Of a DNA stretch of 64,000 bases, positions 21,088 to 30,585 are shown in pieces. The stretch comes from Streptomyces capitiformicae (GTDB lineage: Bacteria; Actinomycetota; Actinomycetes; Streptomycetales; Streptomycetaceae), in contig NZ_CP022161.1 in assembly GCF_002214185.1 (NCBI RefSeq), positions 1,488,001-1,552,000 on the forward strand. Reading direction: 5' to 3'. The position numbers were made by a program, and so were the translations under genes. The notes beneath the pieces are model-generated. The model searched no databases. It had not been told where the DNA came from and worked only from the letters and a program-made list of their open reading frames with translations. The first letter of the stretch is position 1; each line of letters begins with the position of its first letter.

Positions 21088-21424
21088 CGAGGACCTCCTG
21101 GAGGATGCGGGCGTCGGACGGCCGGGCGGCCGGGATCGGTGCGCGGGTGACGATGTGGCCGCTGTCCATGAGGTCGGCGACCAGCACCTTGGTCACGCTG
21201 ACCGGCAGCTGGAGATGGCCCGCGACCTCGGCGAGGGAGAGCGCGCCGGGCCGGCACAGCTCCATCACGCGGCGCTTCTCCGGGTTGAGCCCGGTCAGCG
21301 GCAGGTCGGTGGCGGCGATCAGCAGCGTGACCAGGTCCAGGGTGTTGCGGGTCGGGTGGGCGCGGCCGTCGGTGACGACGTACGACCGCACCAGACGCCC
21401 CTCGGGCCGGCGGCGGGGCGTCAT
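21065..21424 (-). CDS. cvnC: Conservon DUF742 winged-helix-like protein
   Basis: 119 aa from ATG 21424 (ATGA overlap with cvnB). It has the DUF742 pattern GRLVRSYVVTDGRAHPT, LTGLNPEKRRVMELC and VAGHLQLPVSVTKVLVADLMDSG, ending in LQEVLDGLRARL. The fold is winged-helix-like. Third member of the operon. Confidence 0.92.
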   Translation of the reverse strand: MTPRRRPEGRLVRSYVVTDGRAHPTRNTLDLVTLLIAATDLPLTGLNPEKRRVMELCRPGALSLAEVAGHLQLPVSVTKVLVADLMDSGHIVTRAPIPAARPSDARILQEVLDGLRARL

Positions 21425-21834
21425 ATGCTGCTGCCCGTGTCCAGCCGCGCCGGGCTGGTCAGCTCCTTGCCGAGCCGGTCGACGAGCTTGTGCATGCGGT
21501 ACGTCACCGCCTCCATGTCGACCTCGTCGCCGGTGGACACCGCGAGATAGGCGCCTTCCCCGGCCGCGACCAGGAAGACGAAGCCGTGCCCGAACTCGAT
21601 CAGGGTCTGCCGCCACGGGCTGTTCGCGGAGCCGCAGAACTCGGCGGTGCTGCGGCTGATCGACTGCAGCCCGGAAAGTCCGGCGGCGAGACGCTCGGCG
21701 TCGTCGCGGTCGATGTCTGCGGAGTGGGCGCGGAGCATGCCGTCGGCGGAGAGCAGGATGGCGTGCCGCGCCTCGGGGACCTTCAGCACGTCGTCGAGCA
21801 TCCAGCCCAGCTCGTTGGTCGTGGGCTCGATCAT
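21421..21834 (-). CDS. cvnB: Conservon roadblock/LC7 protein
   Basis: 137 aa from ATG 21834, overlapping the cvnA stop. The roadblock fold is shown by LGWMLDDVLKVPEARHAILLSADGML, AERLAAGLSGLQSISRS and FVFLVAAGEGAYLAV. Proteins of this family dimerise and act on the partner GTPase. Confidence 0.93.
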   Translation of the reverse strand: MIEPTTNELGWMLDDVLKVPEARHAILLSADGMLRAHSADIDRDDAERLAAGLSGLQSISRSTAEFCGSANSPWRQTLIEFGHGFVFLVAAGEGAYLAVSTGDEVDMEAVTYRMHKLVDRLGKELTSPARLDTGSSI

Positions 21835-23240
21835 GCGTGGGGGGTCCCTTCGTTCTCGTGGGGGGTGGGTGGTGCGGTGTCGGTGCTCGCGGCGGACGCG
21901 TCGGCCTTGGCGGCGTCGGCGGCGTCGGCGGTGTCGGCGGCGGCGGCGTTGATGTGTTCGTCCTCGTCGAGGATGCGTCCCGCCGCCCGGCCGAAGCGGG
22001 TGCCGCGGGCGAAGGCGCCCATGATGCGGGCGTTCTCCTCGGGAGTGCGCCCGGAGACCTCCGCGGTCTCGACGGGCTCCGGCCCGGGGGCGGCCGTCCG
22101 TCGCGGGGTGCGTCGGCGGCGCTTGGGCAGTCCGCCCTCGGTGGTGGCCTCGGTGGTGGCCTCGGCGGCCGTGCGGCGGGGGGTGGGTTCGGCGGTGTCC
22201 GGTACAGGTGTCAGGTCGATCGCGGGCTCCGGGGCGGCGGGCTCCAGCTGGGTCAGCAGTGCGGTGGGCAGGAACGCGACGGCGCGGACACCGCCGTACG
22301 GCGAGCGGGTGTCCACGGAGATGTTGAACCCGTAGCGCCGGGCGAGCACCCCGATGACGGCGAAGCCGAACTGGGGCGGGTCGTCGAGGCGGGTGACGTC
22401 CACCTCGCCGCGTCCACTCAGCAGGTGGGTGGCGCGGTCCACTGCCTGACCGTCCATGCCGACGCCGGCGTCGTCGATGATGACGCACGCGCCGTTGTGC
22501 ACGGACTGGATCGTCACCTCGACCGCGGTGTTGGGCTGCGAGTGGCGGGCCGCGTTGTCGAGCAGCTCGGCCACCGCGAGGACGACCGGCTCCACCGCGC
22601 GGCTCTCCACCGCGATGTCGACCTGGCCGTTGATCCGGATGCGACGGTAGTCGCGGATGCGGGAGGTGGCGCCCCGGACGACCTCGACCAGGGGTGAGGT
22701 CGAGCGCTGCCGGCCGGGCCAGGATCCGCACAGTACGGCGATGGCCTGGGCGCGGCGGCCGAACTGGGCGTTGGTGTGGTCGACTTCGAGGAGGTCGCGC
22801 AGCACGTCGGGGTCGTCGTGCCGGTCCTGCATCTCGGAGATGGACACCTGCTGCTCGTTGGCGAGGGCCTGGATGGAGCGCATCGACGCCTTGAGCGCGG
22901 CCTTGGCGGACTGGTCGGCGCGGGCCTGCGCGTGGGCGACGGCGCCGGAGAAGCGGGTCAGTACCTCGTCGAGGCCCTTGCCGAACTCGGTTCCGGCGAG
23001 CCGGGTGTCGAGCGGGCCGACACCGGGTAGGTCCTGACCCGGGTGGTCCGCGAGGGCCGGCAGCCGGACCAGGACCAGATGGCGCAGCTCCTCCTCACGG
23101 GCCCGCACCTCATCCGCCAGGTCGGCGTTCTTCCTGCGCTGCCGCCTGGTGATCCCGTGCTGGCGCAACAGGAGTACGGCGGTGACGAACAGGCCTGAGG
23201 CGAGGGCCCAGGTCACCGCCTGCGGTATCTGATCGGTCAT
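21831..23240 (-). CDS. cvnA: Conservon sensor-kinase-like ATPase
   Basis: 469 aa. One N-terminal membrane helix (AVTWALASGLFVTAVLLL), a coiled-coil segment, and an HATPase domain with N-box ELLDNAARHSQPN, G1 DDAGVGM and GFAVIGVLARRYGF, then a Pro/Thr-rich tail of about 130 residues. There is no clear phosphorylatable His. First gene of a five-gene operon in which every junction overlaps. The tail ends next to a run of GCC/GCG repeats (21890-21955). Confidence 0.92.
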   Translation of the reverse strand: MTDQIPQAVTWALASGLFVTAVLLLRQHGITRRQRRKNADLADEVRAREEELRHLVLVRLPALADHPGQDLPGVGPLDTRLAGTEFGKGLDEVLTRFSGAVAHAQARADQSAKAALKASMRSIQALANEQQVSISEMQDRHDDPDVLRDLLEVDHTNAQFGRRAQAIAVLCGSWPGRQRSTSPLVEVVRGATSRIRDYRRIRINGQVDIAVESRAVEPVVLAVAELLDNAARHSQPNTAVEVTIQSVHNGACVIIDDAGVGMDGQAVDRATHLLSGRGEVDVTRLDDPPQFGFAVIGVLARRYGFNISVDTRSPYGGVRAVAFLPTALLTQLEPAAPEPAIDLTPVPDTAEPTPRRTAAEATTEATTEGGLPKRRRRTPRRTAAPGPEPVETAEVSGRTPEENARIMGAFARGTRFGRAAGRILDEDEHINAAAADTADAADAAKADASAASTDTAPPTPHENEGTPHA

Positions 23241-23618
23241 GAGAGTCCACGAGTCCTTACGTCCTCAACGTCACGGAACGCGCTCAGGTCCCGGACGGCG
23301 GGCGTGAGTTGACGGAGCGCCCGACGATAGTGGTGCGACCACCCGGGCACTTTTCGTGACGCGCACGGAAGTTGTTACGGGACGCACGAGTGACGCAAGG
23401 GACGTGGACGGCCTCGCGATTCTTCCCCCGGCATATTCGGCCACCCGTACCGGGCGACATGGCAATCGCTTGCCGCGCTAGGCTGCGAAGCACAACTGAC
23501 CGGACAGTAACCATCTTTGATCACTGGCAAGTTGAAGGTTTTGGCGTCCGGGGTCGTATGAGACCACAAGGAAGCTGTCGGGTTCTCGGGTTCCGACCGA
23601 CACGGGAAGGGAAAGGCG

Positions 23619-24572
23619 TTGCCCTCGGGTAGTTATGTCGTCGACGCGCTGTCCACCGAGGAGCTGGACCCGCGCGAGCGGGCCGACTTCTGGACCGAAG
23701 CGATAGACACGTACCAGTCCCGGATGGGCTACAGATACCCTCACCTGGAGCGCTTCCACGGGCAGACCGTGCGCCAGCGCACCGACAACTACCAGCTGGT
23801 GAAGTACCGGTCGGGCGAGGTCGAGTACACCCGCACGATGCGCCAGGTCCGCCAGGACCCCGACGAGGACTACCGCCTGCTGTTACCCCTGAGCGGGGAA
23901 ATCGTGCTCCGCCAGGAGGGCGAGGAGGCACGGCTCACCCCGGGCACCGGAGCGCTGGTCACGTTCAGGGCGCCCTTTCAGTGCTTACAGAGCGACGACA
24001 TCAACGCGTTCATCCTCACCATCCCGGCCCGCGAGGTGGACGGCCGCCTCAACGCCAAGTCCCCCGTCGCCGCGCTGGACCTGTCCCGCGGCCTCGGCCG
24101 GATCGTCGGCTCCATGCTGACCGGCCTGCACGGGGAGCGGGAGCATCTGACCGACCCGCAGTTCGACTCCGTCTCCGACCGCATCGTGGAACTCATCTGC
24201 ATGCTGACCGTCGGCGACGACCGCCCCGACGTCCCCGGACAGCTGGCCGAGGTGGAGGCGATGGTCCGCCGCTATGTACGCGACCACGCGGCCGACCCGA
24301 ATCTCACGGGTACAGCGGTGGCACGTGCCCTCGGCTGGTCGTTGCGCCAGATCCAACTCGCCCTGCAGCTCGCGGGGACCACACCCCGCGAGCTGATCCG
24401 CGAGGAGCGGCTGCGCCTGGTGCGGGATCGGCTGCTGTGCGCGGAGTGCGAGCACATGACGATCACCGACCTCGCGTACTCCGCCGGCTTCTCCTCCGCG
24501 AGCGCCCTCAGCACGGCCTTCCGACGGCGCTACGGCGCGAGTCCCCGGGAGATGCGACAGAGTCTCCGCTGA
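23619..24572 (+). CDS. AraC family transcriptional regulator
   Basis: 317 aa from TTG 23619, which follows GAAAGG. The N-terminal half is a cupin-like AraC ligand-binding domain (SGEVEYTRTMRQV, LLPLSGEIVLRQEGEEARLTPGTGALV). The C-terminal third has the two AraC helix-turn-helix units: TAVARALGWSLRQIQLALQLAGTTP, then ITDLAYSAGFSSASALSTAFRRRYGASPREMR. It is divergent from the first conservon and upstream of the second. The target is unknown. Confidence 0.92.
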   Translation: MPSGSYVVDALSTEELDPRERADFWTEAIDTYQSRMGYRYPHLERFHGQTVRQRTDNYQLVKYRSGEVEYTRTMRQVRQDPDEDYRLLLPLSGEIVLRQEGEEARLTPGTGALVTFRAPFQCLQSDDINAFILTIPAREVDGRLNAKSPVAALDLSRGLGRIVGSMLTGLHGEREHLTDPQFDSVSDRIVELICMLTVGDDRPDVPGQLAEVEAMVRRYVRDHAADPNLTGTAVARALGWSLRQIQLALQLAGTTPRELIREERLRLVRDRLLCAECEHMTITDLAYSAGFSSASALSTAFRRRYGASPREMRQSLR

Positions 24573-25128
24573 CTCGTCCTGGAAGCAAGGGAGTTGGGTG
24601 GGGTACCGACCTCGTGCACGCCCTCTCTTCTTTCCGCCTCACGGCGTTCCGTTGAAGTCTAAAGCTTAGTCAAAGCCCAGCCGGAAATCGACCCTGGTCC
24701 GCCTCCCCGGCCCAACTCGGGCGGGAGCCCGCCGCAAGGCGGCGCACCGCGCGTTTCGCGACTTCATGGCGTGAATATTACTGGGATTAGCTGTGAACAT
24801 CCTGTGTGACCAGGGTCGCCTTCTGGTCAATTCCGCCGCGCATCGACCCGGTTGGCGATCGGTAACGAGCGGGCCGCCGGGTGGCGGCCCCGCGCAGGTC
24901 GTCCCCGCACGCGGCCCCTGCTTTCACAACCGGCCCCACACCCTGGCTGAGGTGTGAAGAACTGTTGCGGCGCCACCCCGGTGACAGACGGTAGAAATGC
25001 GTCGCAGCCCCTTGCCGCGATTGACGGCACCTTAGGTGAATGCCCTTCCCTGAGCGACTAGGTCTGCTGGTCAGATAGTTGACGTTCTTCGCTACTCTGT
25101 CGCGTACTGGCTGATCGAGAGGACTCCG
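24573..25128. other. 556-bp intergenic region upstream of the second conservon
   Basis: No gene is seen. A hairpin at about 24730-24744 (CGCCGC, AAG, GCGGCG) may end the AraC transcript. The stretch 24770-24810 (GTGAATATTACTGGGATTAGC and following) is unusually low in GC and probably carries the operon promoter. Confidence 0.45.
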
Positions 25129-26970
25129 ATGCCTGAACCCCCACCCTTCGCAACATCCCCGGATCACGGTCGGCCGGACACGACGACGCCTCCGCCTCGC
25201 CACCGGCACGGCAAGACCGGGGCCTCGGTTCCTGGGGACACCTCTGCGATACGCCCGAAGCTGACGCGCCTCGCCGTCCTCCCGACCGCGATCATGGCCG
25301 GAATATCCACTGCCGTCACCGGCACCGTCCTGCGGCTGCAGGAGGGCACCGCCGACGCCGCCACCTGGGGCGTCCTCGCCGGTGGCGCGGTCCTCGGCTG
25401 CGGCTGCCTCGCCGGCGCCGTACTCGCGGCCAAGAACCGGGCCCGTACCGAGGAACGGCACGTCGAGTCGCTGCGGCAGGCACTCACGAACGGCAGCTGG
25501 GCGCTGGACGAGGACCTGACCCGGCTCAAGCGGGGCGAGCAGCTCGCGTCGCGGGGTTTCGCGTACCAGGCACCGCGCGCCGAGGACGCCCACCAGCAGC
25601 TGGAGTACGAGCTCGCGTCGGCCCAGCACCGGGCCCGGGAGGCCCTCGTCTGGGCGGCGAGCTACTTCCAGGCGGCCTCCGACGACAACAGCGACAAGGT
25701 CGAGGTCTTCGTCAATCTGGCCCGCCGGCTGCAGTCCCTCGTCCACCGCACGATCCGGGAGCTCGACGACCTGGAGAACCAGGTCGAGGACCCGGACCTG
25801 CTCCGGCGCATCTTCGGCATCGACCACCTGGCCACGCGTATCCGGCGGCACGCGGAGAACCTCGCGGTGCTCGGCGGCGCGGTCTCCCGCCGCCAGTGGA
25901 CCAACCCGGTGACGCTGACCGAGGTGCTGCGGTCCTCCATCGCCGAGGTCGAGCAGTACTCCCGGGTGAAGCTCGTGCCGCCGATCGAGGGCACGCTGCG
26001 CGGGCACGCGGTCGCCGACGTCATCCACCTGCTGGCCGAGCTGGTCGAGAACGCCACGATGTTCTCCCACCCCGACACCCAGATCCTCCTGCGCTCCCGC
26101 CGGGTGACCGCCGGCATCGCCATCGAGGTCGAGGACCGCGGGCTCGGCATCCCCCAGGAGGACCAGGACCGGATCAACGCGCTGCTCGCCGACCCGGTCC
26201 GCATCGACATCGCCAAGCTGCTCGCCGACGGCCGGATCGGTCTGTTCGTGGTCTCCTCCCTGGCCCGCAGGCACGGCATCGCGGTCCAGCTGCAGGGCAA
26301 CATCTACGGCGGTGTCCAGGCCGTCCTGGTGCTCCCGCAGGGCCTGCTCGGCGACGAGGAGGGGCAGGCACAGGCACCGGCACAGGCACCGGAGCGGGCA
26401 CGGCCCGCCGCACCCCGCCCGGCACAGGCGTCCGCGCAGCCGACCGCACCCTCGTGGGAGGGCTCGCCGCAGTCGGGTCCGCCGATCGCCGTGGCGTCGT
26501 CCTACACCGGTTCCCCGGCTCACGAAGGGTCGTACCCGGGGCCCCCGGCCGCAGTGGCGTCGTACGGGGGTTCCCCTGCCCCCGCACCGCAGCGGCCGGC
26601 ACCGATGGCTTCGCCCTCCCTGGCCGCCCCCGTCCGGCACGACATGGCGCAGCCGGTCGCCGACGTCCGGTCCGAGTACCGCCCCGCCGACTATGAGCGC
26701 CCCGCCGCCCCGCAGGGGCCCGGATCGTCCGCCAGGCCGGTGCTGCCGAAGCGTCGTGCGATGGAGCACCTGGCCCCCGAGCTCCGCCACGGGCCCGTCG
26801 CGCGTCCCGAGACCAACGAACAGGACTTGAACTTCAGCCCCGGCCTCCTGGCCGGAATCAACCGAGGCTTCGGTCTCGCCGGCGCGACATCCGACGTGAT
26901 CCCCGTCGACGACTCGCGCTGGGCCTCGTCTCAACCGCAAGGAGAAGAACCCCACCATGGTGAGCGATAG
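25129..26970 (+). CDS. cvnA: Second conservon: sensor-kinase-like ATPase
   Basis: 613 aa. Proline-rich N-terminus, two membrane helices (LAVLPTAIMAGISTAVTGTVL and GVLAGGAVLGCGCLAGAVL), a helical linker, an HATPase domain (LAELVENATMFSHPDT, EDRGLGI, IGLFVVSSLARRHGI), then a 230-residue Pro/Ala/Gln-rich tail with QAPAQAP-type repeats. It lacks a clear DHp His box. Its stop overlaps the start of the roadblock gene. Paralogue of the cvnA at 21831-23240, with two membrane spans rather than one. Confidence 0.92.
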   Translation: MPEPPPFATSPDHGRPDTTTPPPRHRHGKTGASVPGDTSAIRPKLTRLAVLPTAIMAGISTAVTGTVLRLQEGTADAATWGVLAGGAVLGCGCLAGAVLAAKNRARTEERHVESLRQALTNGSWALDEDLTRLKRGEQLASRGFAYQAPRAEDAHQQLEYELASAQHRAREALVWAASYFQAASDDNSDKVEVFVNLARRLQSLVHRTIRELDDLENQVEDPDLLRRIFGIDHLATRIRRHAENLAVLGGAVSRRQWTNPVTLTEVLRSSIAEVEQYSRVKLVPPIEGTLRGHAVADVIHLLAELVENATMFSHPDTQILLRSRRVTAGIAIEVEDRGLGIPQEDQDRINALLADPVRIDIAKLLADGRIGLFVVSSLARRHGIAVQLQGNIYGGVQAVLVLPQGLLGDEEGQAQAPAQAPERARPAAPRPAQASAQPTAPSWEGSPQSGPPIAVASSYTGSPAHEGSYPGPPAAVASYGGSPAPAPQRPAPMASPSLAAPVRHDMAQPVADVRSEYRPADYERPAAPQGPGSSARPVLPKRRAMEHLAPELRHGPVARPETNEQDLNFSPGLLAGINRGFGLAGATSDVIPVDDSRWASSQPQGEEPHHGER

Positions 26971-27394
26971 CCACCCCACCGGTCAGAACGTCGACTGGCT
27001 CCTGGAGAACCTCAAGAAGACCGTGCCCGGCACCCGGCAGGTGCTGTTGCTGTCCTCCGACGGGTTGAGCAAGGCGCATGTGGACCTGGGCGCCGACGAC
27101 GCCGACCGGCTCGCGGCGATAGCCTCCGGGCTCAACTCCCTGGGCCGTTCCTTCGGTCACGACAGGGTTCTGGGCAACGGCGGAACGGTCCGTCAGGTCA
27201 TCGTGGAACTGCACAACGGCATCCTCATCGTGGCCTCCGCCGGCCACGGCGCCGTGCTCGCGGTCACCGCCGACGCCTCGACGCACACCGAGACCCTCGG
27301 CTACGAGATGGGCATGCTGATCCGGGCCGTACAGCCGTTCCTCGCCACCCCGGCCCGCCGTCCTACCACCGCGCCTTCCAGCGCGGGGATGTGA
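26957..27394 (+). CDS. cvnB: Second conservon: roadblock/LC7 protein
   Basis: 145 aa. ATG 26957 (or GTG 26960) lies behind AAGGAGAAG and overlaps cvnA by 14 bp. The sequence VDWLLENLKKTVPGTRQVLLLSSDGL, then DRLAAIASGLNSLGRS and LIVASAGHGAVLAV, is typical roadblock. Partner of the GTPase two genes downstream. Confidence 0.93.
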   Translation: MVSDSHPTGQNVDWLLENLKKTVPGTRQVLLLSSDGLSKAHVDLGADDADRLAAIASGLNSLGRSFGHDRVLGNGGTVRQVIVELHNGILIVASAGHGAVLAVTADASTHTETLGYEMGMLIRAVQPFLATPARRPTTAPSSAGM

Positions 27395-27398
27395 CGCG

Positions 27399-27767
27399 AT
27401 GACGGACGAGCTGTTCCTGGACGAGGAGGCCGGACGTTTAGTCCGGCCCTTCACCGTCAGCAACGGGCGCACTCGACCCTCGACGCCTCTCGATCTACTC
27501 AGCCTGGTGATGGCCACCGGCATCCAGCCGACCACCGACCTCGGCCCCGACCACGACATGGTGCTCGGGCTGTGCGTCCGGCCGGTGCCGGTGGTCGAGG
27601 TGGCGGCCCGGATGAACCTGCCGATCGCCGTCACCAAAGTCCTACTGTCCGACCTTGTGCAGCACGAGGCGCTCACCGCACGGGCGCCCCGTGCCGTTGA
27701 GGCGGCCTCCGCCGCCAACCGAGAAGTTTTGGAGGCGGTGCTTGATGGCCTACGCGCACGGCTCTGA
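27399..27767 (+). CDS. cvnC: Second conservon: DUF742 protein
   Basis: 122 aa. It reads RLVRPFTVSNGRTRPSTPLDLLSLVMATG, then VLGLCVRPVPVVEVAARMNLPIAVTKVLLSDLVQ, the DUF742 pattern. Gap of 4 bp after cvnB and overlap of 23 bp with the GTPase gene, the same overlap length as in the first conservon. Confidence 0.92.
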   Translation: MTDELFLDEEAGRLVRPFTVSNGRTRPSTPLDLLSLVMATGIQPTTDLGPDHDMVLGLCVRPVPVVEVAARMNLPIAVTKVLLSDLVQHEALTARAPRAVEAASAANREVLEAVLDGLRARL

Positions 27768-28347
27768 CCCCTTCCCGACCGCGCTGAAGATCCTCGTAGC
27801 CGGAGGATTCGGGGTGGGCAAGACCACCTTCGTGGGGGCGGTCAGCGAGATCGCGCCCCTGAGCACCGAGGAAGTCATCACCACGGCCAGTGTGCGCACG
27901 GACAGCCTGGACGGGGTGGAGGACAAGTCCACCACCACCGTGGCCATGGACTTCGGCCGTATCACCCTCGACTCGAACCATGTCCTCTACCTGTTCGGCA
28001 CGCCGGGGCAGGAACGGTTCTGGTTCATGTGGGACGAACTGTCCGACGGTGCGCTGGGCGCGGTGGTCCTCGCCGACACCCGGCGCCTCGACGCCTGCTT
28101 CCCGGCGGTGGACTTCTTCGAGGTCCGCGGCATCCCGTTCGTCGTGGGCGTGAACGAGTTCGACGGCGCGTACCAGTACTCGATCGAAGAGGTCCGCGAC
28201 GCCATCGGCCTGAAGTCCAACGCGCCGATCGTGTTCTGCGACGCCCGGCACTGCAGTTCCGGCACGGGTGTGCTCGTCGAACTCGTCCAGCACCTGCTCG
28301 GCATGACACCCGGTGTGGCGATGCACCAGCCGCCCGCGCTCCGTTGA
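27745..28347 (+). CDS. cvnD: Second conservon: GTPase
   Basis: 200 aa from ATG 27745, preceded by TTTTGGAGG. P-loop GGFGVGKTT, DFGRITLDSNHVLYLFGTPGQERFWFMW and a G4-like NEFDG. It is much closer to the GTPase of the third conservon (both have GTPGQERFWFMWD) than to the one at 20479. No P450 follows; a GAF protein takes that place. Confidence 0.94.
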   Translation: MAYAHGSDPFPTALKILVAGGFGVGKTTFVGAVSEIAPLSTEEVITTASVRTDSLDGVEDKSTTTVAMDFGRITLDSNHVLYLFGTPGQERFWFMWDELSDGALGAVVLADTRRLDACFPAVDFFEVRGIPFVVGVNEFDGAYQYSIEEVRDAIGLKSNAPIVFCDARHCSSGTGVLVELVQHLLGMTPGVAMHQPPALR

Positions 28348-28384
28348 ACCATACTCAACCCAGCCGACATCGAACGGAGTTCTC

Positions 28385-28984
28385 ATGAACAGCCCTGGCC
28401 CCTACTCCACCTACGAGCCACCGCTCGACCGTCTGCTACTGACCCCCGAGGACCCCGCCGCTCCGCAACGGGCCGCCCGGCTGGCCCAGCTCGGGCTCCG
28501 CGACACCCCCCGGATCGAGTTCGACGAGTTCGCGCGCCGACTGGCCCTGGAGCTCGACGCGCCGTACGCGATGGTCAACTTCATCGACGACCGGCGGCAG
28601 TTCTTCGCCGGGCTGTACACGCCGGAGGCCGGTCCGGTGAACGTGGCCCAGCGGCCGATGCACGAAAGCGCGGCGCCCTCCGTGGGCCGGGAGATGGGCC
28701 TGGACCACGGGTTCTGCCCGCACACCGTCAAGCGGACCACGGCGCTGGTGCTCGACGACGTCTGCGACTACCCGCGGTTCGCGGGCAACGCGGTCGTGGA
28801 CGAGATCGGCATCCGCTCCTACATGGGCGCGCCGCTGATCGACCCGCTCGCGGGCATCAACCTCGGCACGATCTGCGTGGTGGACACCGACTCCCGGACG
28901 TGGGGGCGGCAGCGGCTGGAGATCATCAAGCACATGGCCCAGGAGATGTCCGAACAGATCCAGTCCCTGGCAACCGGCAACTGA
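28385..28984 (+). CDS. GAF domain protein associated with the second conservon
   Basis: 199 aa; ATG 28385 after GGAGTTCTC. A single GAF-type domain (YAMVNFIDDRRQFFAGLY, LDHGFCPHTVKRTTALVLDDVCDYPRF, GIRSYMGAPLIDPLAGINLGTICVVDT) is followed by a C-terminal helix. GAF domains bind small ligands or haem; the ligand is unknown here. It begins 37 bp after the GTPase and is probably the last gene of the conservon, a place other conservons give to a P450. Confidence 0.85.
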   Translation: MNSPGPYSTYEPPLDRLLLTPEDPAAPQRAARLAQLGLRDTPRIEFDEFARRLALELDAPYAMVNFIDDRRQFFAGLYTPEAGPVNVAQRPMHESAAPSVGREMGLDHGFCPHTVKRTTALVLDDVCDYPRFAGNAVVDEIGIRSYMGAPLIDPLAGINLGTICVVDTDSRTWGRQRLEIIKHMAQEMSEQIQSLATGN

Positions 28985-29349
28985 GCCTGGCCGGTCGCCA
29001 TCGCTCGGTCGCCGGGGCGAGGGGGCCCGACGGGGTATCACCCGCCCCGTTGCCGGGCCGACGGGGGACCCCGACCGGGCACCATCACTCGGTCGCCGGG
29101 GCGACAAGGGGCCGGGCTTGGCCCACGGCGGGGCCGGGCCGACGGGGGCCGGCCTCCGGAAGCCGAGCGCCGGAAGCCCACCGCCAGGCAACGACTCACG
29201 AAAGCCGCGGACACGACGCTGTGTCCGCGGTTTCTCTGCTTTTCGACGTCGCTCCGCTCGGTCGCGGTGGCTCGGCATTTCCGCAGATTGCGCTGCTCGG
29301 CCGGGGTCGCTCGGCTCTTTTCACCACACCCCTCAGGCCGGAGGGAGGC
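28985..29349. other. Intergenic region with repeats and a terminator
   Basis: No gene is seen. An element of the form CATCRCTCGGTCGCCGGGGCGA occurs twice (about 28999-29020 and 29084-29105). The terminator at 29200-29234 separates the convergent GAF and acyl-CoA dehydrogenase genes. Confidence 0.5.
29200..29234. terminator. Terminator between GAF and acyl-CoA dehydrogenase genes
   Basis: Arms GAAAGCCGCGGACAC and GTGTCCGCGGTTTC pair over 14 bp with one bulged base, followed by TCTGCTTTT on the plus strand. Confidence 0.8.
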
Positions 29350-30585
29350 CTAGACCAGCTCGCCCACGGGGTCGAGTTCCGTCTGCTGGGGGTTGGGCTG
29401 CGGGGTGCGGACCAGGTCGGCGAGGCGCTCGGACCACTGGCCCCGGTTCTCGCCCAGGGCGAATTCGCCGAGCCTGAGGGCCTGGATCTCGGAGGTGCCG
29501 GCGGGTGCGTAGATGTGGAAGGCGTCGCGCAGATAGCGCTCCAGCGGGCGGTCGGTGAGCAGGCCGCAGGCCGCGTGCATCTTCATGGCCGCCTGGGCCG
29601 ACTCGATGGACGACTCGACGTTGAAGAGTTTGGCCGCCATGAGCTCGACGTCGCAGGGACGCCCGTTGTCCAGCAGGTGTGCGGCGAGATAGGCGCTCTG
29701 CCGCGCGAGGGTGAGCCGTTGCAGGATCCGGCCCAGCTCGATCTTGATGTTGGGCAGGTGGCCGAGCGGCTTGCCGTAGCGGTGCACTTCCCGGCAGTAC
29801 CGGGCCGTCTCCTCGTACACCGCCTGATGGATCCCCAGGGACACCGCCATGAGATTGAGGCGGCCGTAGAGCACCGACGAGGAGTACGCGACGGCCAGTC
29901 CGTCACCCTCCTCACCGAGCCGGTTCGCGGCCGGTACCCGGCAGTTGTCGAAGATGAGCTCCCCGAAGCTGAACCCGTGCAGGCCCATGGACGGCACCTG
30001 CTTCGCGAGGGAGAAGCCGGGCCGGTCCGCCTCGACGAGGAACGCCGTCATGCCTTTGGAGCCCGGCCCGGTACGGACCACGACCCCGTGCAGGTCTCCC
30101 ACATGGCTGTTGCCGACGAAGACCTTGCGGCCGTTGAGGATGTAGTCGTCCCCGTCCCGTACGGCGTTGCTCTCCATGCCCGCCACGTGGCCCCCCGACC
30201 CCGGCTCGGTCACGGCGATGGTGGGCAGCACCTCCCCCCTGGCGATCCTCGGGAGCCAGGTCCGCTTCTGCGTCTCGTCCCCGAAGTGAACGATCTTGGC
30301 GACGCCCAGCTGCGATGCCTGGACCATCGCGCCCATCGCGCCACTGACGCGTGCGAGTTCCTCGATGATGATGGTTTTGGCCAGATGGCCCGCGCCCATT
30401 CCGCCGTACACCGGGTCGATCGTGGCGCCGATCCAACCCTGCTCGGCGATCAATCGGGACAGCCCGACCAGTGCGGTACGGGATGCCTCCATCTCCGGTA
30501 TCAGTGGCCGCACGACGCGCTCGGCGAACTCGCGTACGCGCTGCCGCAGATCCTCGTGGTCCTGAGTGGTGAAGACGTGTTCCAC
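29350..30585 (-). CDS. Acyl-CoA dehydrogenase family protein with atypical active site
   Basis: 411 aa. The three-domain acyl-CoA dehydrogenase layout is clear: N-terminal helices, the FAD-binding beta domain (IAVTEPGSGGHVAGMES, DDYILNGRKVFVGN), and C-terminal helices (MHAACGLLTDRPLERYLRDAFHIYAPAGTSEIQALRLGE). In most members the catalytic base is the Glu of a YEGT motif; here that position reads YAPAGT. The alternative base on helix G, used by isovaleryl-CoA dehydrogenase, also appears non-acidic (VLYGRLNLMA). The flavin fold is kept but the usual base is missing, so the reaction is uncertain. Single gene, convergent with the GAF gene. Confidence 0.85.
   Translation of the reverse strand: MEHVFTTQDHEDLRQRVREFAERVVRPLIPEMEASRTALVGLSRLIAEQGWIGATIDPVYGGMGAGHLAKTIIIEELARVSGAMGAMVQASQLGVAKIVHFGDETQKRTWLPRIARGEVLPTIAVTEPGSGGHVAGMESNAVRDGDDYILNGRKVFVGNSHVGDLHGVVVRTGPGSKGMTAFLVEADRPGFSLAKQVPSMGLHGFSFGELIFDNCRVPAANRLGEEGDGLAVAYSSSVLYGRLNLMAVSLGIHQAVYEETARYCREVHRYGKPLGHLPNIKIELGRILQRLTLARQSAYLAAHLLDNGRPCDVELMAAKLFNVESSIESAQAAMKMHAACGLLTDRPLERYLRDAFHIYAPAGTSEIQALRLGEFALGENRGQWSERLADLVRTPQPNPQQTELDPVGELV

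Noticed and set aside
21885..21955. GCG-type trinucleotide run, considered as a CRISPR or satellite
   Set aside because: It is inside cvnA and encodes its Ala/Asp-rich tail; no spacers.
24787..26979. 730-codon minus-strand ORF over the second conservon
   Set aside because: Antisense of cvnA; no start signals and no domain.
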